Positions 46,913-53,330 of a stretch of DNA of 53,330 nucleotides are shown one piece after another. The notes below the pieces were generated by a model. The model was not told the origin of the DNA and did no database searches. It saw only the letters and a program-made list of their open reading frames with translations. This stretch comes from Colwellia sp. (lineage in GTDB: Bacteria; Pseudomonadota; Gammaproteobacteria; Enterobacterales; Alteromonadaceae), in contig JABSOX010000033.1 of assembly GCA_013215655.1 (NCBI GenBank), positions 1 to 53,330 on the forward strand. The letters are read 5' to 3'. Position 1 is the stretch's first letter. Every line of letters starts with the position of its first letter. The position numbers were made by a program, and so were the translations under genes.

Positions 46913-48721
46913 ATGTTCAAATCATTTTATAGATTAATTTTCTCATTTTTACTGATCACACTTTTGACCGCTTGTGGAGACTCCGCAACTAAACAACTTC
47001 CTATTGTTAACACCCTCCCCCCAGAGCTTCCAACTGAAACATCTCCAGCTGAAAAGTTGACCAATAATTTAAGTGCTTTGCCTTTAAGTGATTTTTATGA
47101 AGTTTCAATAAAAGCATTAGCGTTACGAGATCCTGAGCGTATTGTTAATTTTGGTCTGGAAGGAGAATATCAATTAGAAACGGTCGTATTAACAGATATT
47201 TCAGAAAAATATCTTAATGAAACAAATGAAATGTTAACAACTGTACTGAATTTAACTAATGCATTTGATAGATCTGAGCTGACTGATGAAGAAAAAATTT
47301 CATACGATGTTTTTCATTGGCATATATCTAATACTATTGAAAATAATAAATACCCTTATCATGACTTTGCCGCGGGTAAAGCAACATCAAGCTACTACTT
47401 TTTTATGCAATTTCCGTTAAATAATGAAGCTGATGCTAATAATTTTTTATTGCAACTGCGCAACCTTGATCAAAAACTCGTAGAAATTGAAAATAACCTC
47501 AACACGGCAATTCAGTTAGGAATTATCGAGAATGCACTGACGTTATCGTACAGAAAAGAGAATATTGACTATTTTGCTAATACCACAGCACAACAACATC
47601 CTATTTATGGACATTTTGATACCGCGCTCTCATCAAATTCCGAAATATCGACAGATAAACGCAATTCTTTGTTACAAACATTAGAAAATATTTTAACCAA
47701 TGAAGTCATACCTGCTTTCAACAATTTATCTTTAATTGTTGCTCTACAACTAGAACAAGCACCACAAGATATAGGTGTAGGTCGTACCAATCAAGGTGCT
47801 GAATATTATCAACAACGTTTAGCACACCACACTAGTACAAAATTAAGCCCAGAAGAAATTCATCAACTTGGTATTACGCAGTTAACGATCATTCATCAAC
47901 AAATCAACCAAGCATTTATACAACTAGGTTATCCTGAAGATGAGAACTTGCAACAAGGCTATGCTCGAGTAATGGTTGATGGTGGCACGGTCAGTGCTGA
48001 GGACTCTTTAGCTTTGTATCAACATTATGTTGATACAGCGACCAGCGATTCTTTACGTTTTTTACATGAACAGCCAACAACACCTCTTACTATAACTTAT
48101 GGTGGTGGCGGTTATATGCCCGCACCTACTGACGGTTCTGACACCGCTTATTACTTTGCTCCAATTGGTGAAGAGCAACCAACATATTTGATCCCCACAT
48201 TAACTTACCATGAAGCCGTGCCAGGACATCATTACCAATTATCCATGGCACAAGAAGCTGATATTGCTCCATTTAGAAGAAACTTACATTTTACGGGTTT
48301 TATCGAAGGTTGGGCTTTATATTCTGAACGTTTAGCATTTGAACAAGGTTGGTATGAAAACGATGTCTACGGAAATTTAGGACGACTACAATTTGAGGCT
48401 ATGCGCGCCGCACGATTAGTTGTAGATACAGGCATACATGCAAAAAACTGGACATTTGAGCAAGCTTTGCAATATTACATGGAGGTTACCGGTTATGCTC
48501 GCGAAGAAGCAGAAAATCACATATTTCGCTATGCTGTCAATATCGGCCAAGCAACAGCTTATATGGTGGGTATGTTAGAAATCCTCAAATTAAGACAACA
48601 AGCAATAGACAAACAAGGTGATGATTTTAATTTAGCCGATTTTCATCATTCCATTATCAATAATGGTGCCATGCCACTCAATACACTCAATGATGTAGTT
48701 GATAACTGGTTAGCAAAATAA
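46913..48721 (+). CDS. DUF885 lipoprotein, putative zinc peptidase
   Basis: 602 residues. A lipoprotein signal (lipobox LLTAC, Cys at about residue 21) anchors it in the membrane. The C-terminal half carries the DUF885 zinc-site motif YHEAVPGHHYQLSMA (HExxxGHxxQ, about residue 437), with a downstream FIEGWALYSERLAFEQG that supplies the third ligand glutamate. YGGGGYMPAP and YFAPIGEE are further family marks. Relatives behave as metallo-carboxypeptidase-like enzymes, but no substrate is known. AAGGAAAG before the ATG; a strong palindromic terminator follows. Confidence 0.88.
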   Translation: MFKSFYRLIFSFLLITLLTACGDSATKQLPIVNTLPPELPTETSPAEKLTNNLSALPLSDFYEVSIKALALRDPERIVNFGLEGEYQLETVVLTDISEKYLNETNEMLTTVLNLTNAFDRSELTDEEKISYDVFHWHISNTIENNKYPYHDFAAGKATSSYYFFMQFPLNNEADANNFLLQLRNLDQKLVEIENNLNTAIQLGIIENALTLSYRKENIDYFANTTAQQHPIYGHFDTALSSNSEISTDKRNSLLQTLENILTNEVIPAFNNLSLIVALQLEQAPQDIGVGRTNQGAEYYQQRLAHHTSTKLSPEEIHQLGITQLTIIHQQINQAFIQLGYPEDENLQQGYARVMVDGGTVSAEDSLALYQHYVDTATSDSLRFLHEQPTTPLTITYGGGGYMPAPTDGSDTAYYFAPIGEEQPTYLIPTLTYHEAVPGHHYQLSMAQEADIAPFRRNLHFTGFIEGWALYSERLAFEQGWYENDVYGNLGRLQFEAMRAARLVVDTGIHAKNWTFEQALQYYMEVTGYAREEAENHIFRYAVNIGQATAYMVGMLEILKLRQQAIDKQGDDFNLADFHHSIINNGAMPLNTLNDVVDNWLAK

Positions 48722-48745
48722 CATCTTTCTGGTGATTATAGAGCC

Positions 48746-48797
48746 CAACTTGTCAGGTGATATATCACCTGACAAGTTGAGTTCTTACTTTTTTCAG
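48746..48797 (+). terminator. Terminator-like 34-bp perfect palindrome after the DUF885 gene
   Basis: CAACTTGTCAGGTGATA (48746-48762) is followed at once by its exact complement (48763-48779), giving 17-bp arms with no spacer. A T-rich tract with a T6 run follows at 48786-48796. It most likely ends the DUF885 transcript. Confidence 0.65.
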
Positions 48798-48842
48798 CTA
48801 AGCTTTTACAAAGAGCAAATGAATCTGCTCTCATTCCATTAA

Positions 48843-49259
48843 ATGGATTTTTCATTGGCAGTCAATTGTAGTGAGGAATTCGTTATCAAAATTCTAGTAG
48901 TAGACGACCAAGAAACCATAAGAAAGGTTATATCACATATATTAAAACAACTCGGTTTTGATCGTATAAGCGTGGCTGAAGACGGAAAAATAGGTTATCA
49001 AATGTTAAAAAAAGGAAGTTTTAACTTCGTCATTTCAGATTGGAATATGCCTAATATGAGTGGCATCCAATTGTTAAAGCTTATTCGTAAAACTGATAGT
49101 TTAAAAACATTACCCATATTATTAGTGACCGCTAAAAATGAAAAAAGCCAAGTTATGGAAGCTGCAAAAACTGGGGTAATTAGCTTTATTGCTAAGCCTT
49201 TTTCAGCTGCTGAGTTAGAGAAAAAAATAGCACTTATTTTTCCTGAGAGTGTTGCCTAA
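48843..49259 (+). CDS. CheY-like single-domain response regulator
   Basis: 138 residues, only a receiver domain: ILVVDDQETIRKV (acidic pair), phospho-acceptor Asp in FVISDWNMPNMSG, the VTA threonine in ILLVTAKNEK, and the conserved lysine in IAKPFSA. No output domain, so it works through protein contact, as in chemotaxis or phosphorelay. The ATG at 48843 lacks a ribosome site; the AGTGAGGAATTC at 48870-48881 hints that translation may begin further in, nearer VIKILVVDD, from a non-ATG codon. It precedes the frameshifted SBP gene by 61 bp. Confidence 0.87.
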   Translation: MDFSLAVNCSEEFVIKILVVDDQETIRKVISHILKQLGFDRISVAEDGKIGYQMLKKGSFNFVISDWNMPNMSGIQLLKLIRKTDSLKTLPILLVTAKNEKSQVMEAAKTGVISFIAKPFSAAELEKKIALIFPESVA

Positions 49260-49320
49260 TAGTTTGCTTTTAATGCTCTTGGAAACATCAATAACCTTAA
49301 GGAATTAAGAAGGATAAACG

Positions 49321-50042
49321 ATGTTAAAGCATAGAATATTATGTTTCATAATCATTGCTTTTTTTTCAGCAAGAACAATAGCTGTGTCTATAGGTTTAGA
49401 TACATCAACACAACTTGTTTTAGGAACAACCAATGCTTTTGATACCCCCCTTTATCAAAGAGCAAAACGAATATTAACATCATCATTTGCAGAGTTAGGT
49501 TATACACTAACGATTAAAACTCTGCCTAACAAACGTAGTTTATCTTGGGCAAACGCAGGCTTGATGGTGATTTATTTAGAGTTAGTCATTTAGATCTTAA
49601 AAAACGGCCAAACTTACAACAGGTAAGTGAACCACTCTTTATTATTGACCAATCAGTATTAAGTAAAAAAGATATTCTTGTTAATGGCTGGGACAGCATG
49701 GCAAATTACACCATTGCCTATGAAAGAGGGACAACTTTTCTTGATAAAAAACAAAATAAATTTAAAAGTATAATTTTAGTGAATAGCTCAGAACAGGCGG
49801 TTGCTCTGGTTTACCAAGACCGAGCTGACATTACGATTACCAGTCGATTAACAGGAAAAAGAATCTTAAGTAAGAACAAAAACTTTGAAAATGCGATAAA
49901 AATATTAACCCCGCCATTAATTGAAATCACTTTACACGTATATATTAATCAAAAACTCCATCCTGAATTAGCAGATAAACTATCTTTAATATTAAAACAA
50001 ATGAAACAAGATGGTCGTTTTGAGCGCTTACTTAATATTTAG
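49321..50042 (+). pseudogene. SBP_bac_3-like periplasmic protein gene with a single-base deletion
   Basis: The first frame (from ATG 49321) encodes a signal peptide and the first lobe through PNKRSLSWANAG, then ends nine codons later at 49593. The second frame resumes with DGDLFRVSHLDLKKRPNLQQ and reads to 50042 (ending GRFERLLNI). Adding one base near 49561 joins the two into SLSWANAG-x-DGDLFR, which is the expected family continuity; the whole would be about 240 residues. Either a recent frameshift mutation, a sequencing error or, less likely, programmed shifting. No slippery heptamer is visible at the junction. Confidence 0.8.
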
Positions 50043-50182
50043 CAAATATTTAATACAAAACATAAAATAACATCATGCCTAAAACTCCGAAGTCACTTAT
50101 ACTGCCCACATACAAATACCAAAGACAACTAAGGCAGCAATAACTCCATCGTCATTTCATTGGACATTCTTGCTGAAGAAAA

Positions 50183-50818
50183 ATGAATTTAACAATTGAA
50201 TTTAAAACACCAGTTAAAAGCGGATCATTTGATTGGCAATTAACACAAGAAATTAACGTCAGTAATGACAACGGTGACGTTGTTGCTAAAGCTGAAATTG
50301 AACTGCTGACCTTAAATAAGCACCGTGATGCAATTGCAAGTTATCAGCAACTAGACAGCGATGATGAAAATACTGACTGGGAAATTCCATTAAATCTTTA
50401 TTTTAAAGGTCAGAATCTATCGGCTGAACTTTGTGATTCATTACAAGTTACACCCAATGTAAAAAAAGCACAAACGCATATTATGCTTGAAGCGCTGAGT
50501 GTACTCCCACAATATAGAAAACAAGGTATTGCTCAATATCTGCTAAAAGAAATAGCAAATAAACATGAAAAAGCCCAATCAATCACCGTATTGAGCATAC
50601 CAATGCATCATTTTGTTGATCCAGAACATTGCGCAGAAGATCATAACAAAGCCTATTATCAGTTACTTAATTTAACTAATGATGTAACAGCTCCAACTGA
50701 TTTACATCAGTTTTTCAGTAAAGTAGGTTTTATTGAATACAAGGTTGATGAAGCATTACTCGCGGCACCTCTGCAATTTGAAATATTTATCGCTAGCCCA
50801 CAATCACTTTTGAAATAA
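50183..50818 (+). CDS. GNAT-family acetyltransferase-like protein
   Basis: 211 residues. The acetyl-CoA-binding motif A is visible as LEALSVLPQYRKQGIAQYLL (about 103-122), with the R/Q-x-x-G-x-G/A turn as RKQGIAQYL. The first 90 residues are unlike standard GNATs and the acceptor is unknown. It is followed by a bidirectional terminator shared with purC. The 140 bp upstream hold no recognised promoter. Confidence 0.75.
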   Translation: MNLTIEFKTPVKSGSFDWQLTQEINVSNDNGDVVAKAEIELLTLNKHRDAIASYQQLDSDDENTDWEIPLNLYFKGQNLSAELCDSLQVTPNVKKAQTHIMLEALSVLPQYRKQGIAQYLLKEIANKHEKAQSITVLSIPMHHFVDPEHCAEDHNKAYYQLLNLTNDVTAPTDLHQFFSKVGFIEYKVDEALLAAPLQFEIFIASPQSLLK

Positions 50819-50849
50819 GCATTGGCACCTAAATTCCACTATAAGCAAA

Positions 50850-50873
50850 AAACCCAGCCAATCGGCTGGGTTT
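50850..50873. terminator. Bidirectional rho-independent terminator (GNAT gene / purC)
   Basis: AAACCCAGCC (50850-50859), loop AATC, GGCTGGGTTT (50864-50873). T-tracts on both strands suit two convergent genes. Confidence 0.88.
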
Positions 50874-50894
50874 AATCATTTAAAACAAACGGCA

Positions 50895-51998
50895 CTAATC
50901 AATTAGCTGATATTGTTTTTTAAGAATTTCAATAACTTCAGCTTTTGGATTTGCAGATAATATAATTTTCTCACCGGTAATTTTTTCAGCAATAGCGATG
51001 TACGTTTTCGATACATCCATCAATACTGACTCTGGTAATTCATTATCACGAGCAAGGGCTTCACGCTCAGTCATACGGTCTTTATTCAATAGAATATCGG
51101 GATCAGGGAAATGATTTAATAATAACTGGCGAAAACCTTCTTTAGAGTTTTCAACTACTTTACCATTACGATATTGCTCGCCATCCCAAATACGTGATGA
51201 ATCAGGTGTACCAACTTCATCCATGTAGATTAACTTATCATTGCCTTGTTTGTCTTTTACATAACCAAACTCAAATTTGGTATCAACAAAAATTTGATCA
51301 AGCTTTGCTAATGAATCGGAAATGACATCAAAACCTTCGGTTAGTAACTTTTCATATAAAGTAATATCGTCAAGTGACTTAAAGTTAAACGCTTCAAAAT
51401 TGTCTTCAATATTTTTGCGAGTAATATTGACGTCGTCAACCGCAGGTACACCAGGAATACCTTCCAAAATACCTTTTGTTGATGGCGTTTGTAATAATTC
51501 AGGCAATTTTGAGTCTTTTGCTAAACCTTCTGCGATTTCAATACCACAAAATTCACGCTCACCTTTAACATACGAACGCCACATTGAACCGGTAATATAT
51601 TGACGGCAAATAGCTTCAATCATCACAGGCTTTGCTTTTTGTACAATCCAAACAAACGGATGTGGAATATCCAAGATATGACTCTCAGCCAAACCTTGTT
51701 CTTTAAATAACTTAAACCAATGATTAGAAATAGCGTTAAGTGCAGCCCCTTTACCCGGTATACCTTTCATACCGCCCTCACCTTGCCATAAACAGTCAAA
51801 AGCAGAGATACGATCACTGATCACCATAATAGCCAATGGCGTATCAGCAGCAACATCATAGCCTTTCTCTTGAATTAAACGTTTACTATCAGCATCGGTT
51901 AACCAATAAACACTACGAACTTTGCCGCTATGCACTGGCGCATCGGTGCGAATAGGTAAATCATTATTTACCGCTAAAATTTGATCTGCAAGACTCAT
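50895..51998 (-). CDS. purC: Phosphoribosylaminoimidazole-succinocarboxamide synthase
   Basis: 367 residues, the longer PurC form (E. coli has 237). It joins aspartate to CAIR in purine synthesis. Marks: [25 protein letters not shown], the ATP/CAIR site [16 protein letters not shown], and the catalytic region [13 protein letters not shown], then [15 protein letters not shown]. The C-terminal 100 residues carry the extension of the long type. AAGGTG eight bases before the ATG. Confidence 0.96.
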   Translation of the reverse strand: MSLADQILAVNNDLPIRTDAPVHSGKVRSVYWLTDADSKRLIQEKGYDVAADTPLAIMVISDRISAFDCLWQGEGGMKGIPGKGAALNAISNHWFKLFKEQGLAESHILDIPHPFVWIVQKAKPVMIEAICRQYITGSMWRSYVKGEREFCGIEIAEGLAKDSKLPELLQTPSTKGILEGIPGVPAVDDVNITRKNIEDNFEAFNFKSLDDITLYEKLLTEGFDVISDSLAKLDQIFVDTKFEFGYVKDKQGNDKLIYMDEVGTPDSSRIWDGEQYRNGKVVENSKEGFRQLLLNHFPDPDILLNKDRMTEREALARDNELPESVLMDVSKTYIAIAEKITGEKIILSANPKAEVIEILKKQYQLID

Positions 51999-52375
51999 CG
52001 GATTACACCTTAAGTTTCATTATTGATATAAAAATTAAATTAATTGTAGCGAATATTATCTCTATTAGTTTAACGTCGCTTTCTGACATCCTGTCACCGC
52101 AACATTGCCTATATGGATTTAGGTACTCAGCTTTTGTCACGAACATAAAAGCTGACTGTACATCCTGTACATAAAATAGTATTCGGTATAATTAGAAAAA
52201 CTATTTTAATGCATTATTACGAAGGCTTTTAGTTAAATTTTAAGGTTAAAGCACGGAGCTAATGACTATTAGTGAGTACTTTAAAACGTAAAAAGTGAGC
52301 TAAAGGACAAGTAAGAATGATTAAAAAAGAAAAGGACGCCTAATGGCGTCCTTTCTAAAAAGCTATTTTCAGATC
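51999..52375. other. 377-bp gap holding a stray 110-bp-family repeat
   Basis: No open frame. 52086-52166 is a diverged single copy of the repeat found in tandem at 41519: shared blocks are GGATTTAGGTACT, CTTTTGTC and ACTGTACATCCTG. The remaining sequence up to the rplT terminator shows nothing recognisable. Confidence 0.55.
52321..52354 (-). terminator. Rho-independent terminator after rplT
   Basis: AAAGGACGCC (52331-52340), loop TAAT, GGCGTCCTTT (52345-52354). On the minus strand the stem runs into a T-rich tract (TTTTCTTTTTT). Confidence 0.88.
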
Positions 52376-52735
52376 CTATGCAGCTAAAGAAGCTTGCGCT
52401 TTTTCAACTAAGAATGTGAATGCTGCTTTGTCATATACTGCGATATCAGCTAGGATCTTACGATCGATTTCAATAGCAGCCTTTTTAAGACCATTAATGA
52501 AACGGCTGTAAGATAAACCATTTTGACGAGCTGCTGCGTTAATACGAGCAATCCAAAGTTGACGGAATTGACGTTTACGTTGACGACGGTCACGGTAAGC
52601 GTATTGGCCAGCTTTAGTTACAGCTTGAAAAGCAACGCGATAAACGCGACTACGGGCACCGTAGTAACCTTTAGCTTGCTTTAGAACCTTTTTATGACGT
52701 GCACGAGCTTGTACACCACGTTTTACTCTTGCCAT
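52376..52735 (-). CDS. rplT: 50S ribosomal protein L20
   Basis: 119 residues. [20 protein letters not shown] at the start and [20 protein letters not shown] in the middle are standard L20. It initiates 50S assembly on 23S rRNA and, in E. coli, represses its own operon by binding the rpmI leader. The gap from rpmI is 16 bp. Confidence 0.98.
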   Translation of the reverse strand: MARVKRGVQARARHKKVLKQAKGYYGARSRVYRVAFQAVTKAGQYAYRDRRQRKRQFRQLWIARINAAARQNGLSYSRFINGLKKAAIEIDRKILADIAVYDKAAFTFLVEKAQASLAA

Positions 52736-52751
52736 TTTCTATTTCTCCTAA

Positions 52752-52946
52752 TTAACCGTGACGTAAAAGTTTTTTAACTGACTTAATGTCAGCAGCTGAA
52801 ATCATACATTTAGCACGTAGATGACGCTTAACTTTAGTACGGCGTTTAGTCAAAATATGACGTAAGCCAGCTTGTTTGAACTTGTAGCCAGAAGCTGTTT
52901 TTTTAAAGCGCTTTGCAGCACCTTTATTGGTTTTCATTTTAGGCAT
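52752..52946 (-). CDS. rpmI: 50S ribosomal protein L35
   Basis: 64 residues: [20 protein letters not shown] and [17 protein letters not shown] are standard L35. Second gene of infC-rpmI-rplT. The leader of 179 bases after infC contains a strong hairpin and is the likely place for L20 autogenous control. Confidence 0.98.
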   Translation of the reverse strand: MPKMKTNKGAAKRFKKTASGYKFKQAGLRHILTKRRTKVKRHLRAKCMISAADIKSVKKLLRHG

Positions 52947-53060
52947 GTGAATAACTCCGCATTGTTATGCCAAATATAAAGCAACCTAGGCGAAAATCGT
53001 TGTAATTAAGTTTAACACTTAGTCACTAAATTTTACTTGTAAGCCTTGATCACCAGCTAA

Positions 53061-53127
53061 AGACAATATTGGTGAAATAAGCTTTTAATAATAAAAACTT
53101 ATTTACTTGTTAAACCAAATATTGTCT
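53061..53127 (-). promoter_or_regulatory. Long hairpin between infC and rpmI, possible L20 control element
   Basis: AGACAATATTGGT (53061-53073) pairs with ACCAAATATTGTCT (53114-53127, one bulged A), and AAATAAG (53075-53081) pairs with CTTATTT (53098-53104). The outer arm overlaps the infC stop codon. Position matches the E. coli L20 operator region, but the shape is a plain long stem, so the assignment is tentative. Confidence 0.5.
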
Positions 53128-53330
53128 ATTTTTTAGGGGCTAGAACCATCACCATTTGTCTTCCTTCCGCTCTACGCGGGAAGAATTCAACTACAGTTAA
53201 CTCTTCTAAATCTTTTTTAACACGAGTTAGAAGTTGTAAACCAAGTTCTTGGTGAGCCATTTCGCGACCACGGAAACGTAAAGTTACTTTCACTTTATCG
53301 CCCCCAGCTAAAAAGCGCTTCAGGTTACGT
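53126..53330 (-). CDS. infC: Translation initiation factor IF-3, C-terminal part (cut by window edge)
   Basis: The last 68 codons are present, with stop TAG at 53126-53128. They encode the IF-3 C-terminal domain: [29 protein letters not shown], and the end [22 protein letters not shown]-3 keeps the 30S subunit free and checks start codons. The usual infC-rpmI-rplT order follows. Confidence 0.96.
   Translation of the reverse strand, partial: RNLKRFLAGGDKVKVTLRFRGREMAHQELGLQLLTRVKKDLEELTVVEFFPRRAEGRQMVMVLAPKK

Overview
The window is AT-rich chromosomal DNA of a marine-type gammaproteobacterium. The family gene set (ihfA-pheT-pheS, infC-rpmI-rplT, ttcA, a rhombosortase, DUF1415 and DUF2937 proteins) points to Alteromonadales, most likely something Colwellia- or Thalassotalea-like. 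That placement is inference; no 16S gene is present.

Positions 1-26,000 hold an alginate-like exopolysaccharide (EPS) locus with its regulators. A minus-strand operon runs alg44 (PilZ c-di-GMP receptor) > alg8 (glycosyltransferase) > SGNH protein > Sel1-repeat protein > algI (MBOAT O-acyltransferase) > an unrecognised 696-residue exported protein > an OafA-type acyltransferase. Facing away from it is algD (GDP-mannose 6-dehydrogenase), followed by a secreted DUF4114-like protein with a PEP-CTERM-like tail. The precursor genes algA and algC form a third unit. Between them sits a periplasmic binding protein plus membrane histidine kinase pair with no adjacent response regulator. Upstream, at 1,700-4,700, lie two divergent response regulators, one with a metal-ligand-less HD-GYP domain and one a sigma-54 activator of NtrC type. 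AlgE, AlgG, AlgL and AlgF are not recognisable here.

The main discovery candidate is regulatory. A palindrome TTYGCA-N3-TGCRAA recurs in intergenic DNA at 1376 (one mismatch), 3151, 17478 (inside a 13-bp-arm perfect palindrome) and 26089. Three of these sites lie 80-105 bp upstream of a sigma-54 type GG-N10-GC element that precedes a tiny 59-aa gene, algD and algA-algC respectively. A further GG-N10-GC element precedes alg44, with a degenerate site behind it. The fourth site sits beside the sigma-54 activator gene itself. This reads as a dedicated sigma-54 regulon controlling the polysaccharide, probably fed by the orphan kinase and by c-di-GMP through Alg44.

Positions 26,100-41,500 are mixed: one single and two tandem SBP_bac_3-like secreted proteins, gamma-glutamyltransferase, a DTW-domain tRNA-modifying enzyme, rhombosortase, a TetR regulator convergent with an acyl-CoA dehydrogenase, ttcA, a Bax-like protein, two membrane or cytosolic proteins of unknown function, a gene-poor stretch with a decayed XRE regulator, an ATM1-type ABC exporter and a DUF2937 protein. 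A tandem repeat of about 110 bp follows.

Positions 41,800-53,330 carry the translation genes ihfA-pheT-pheS and infC-rpmI-rplT on the minus strand. About 6.8 kb separates the two blocks: a LamG-like protein, a DUF885 lipoprotein, a CheY-like regulator, a frameshifted SBP gene, a GNAT protein, purC and a stray copy of the 110-bp repeat. infC is cut by the right edge.
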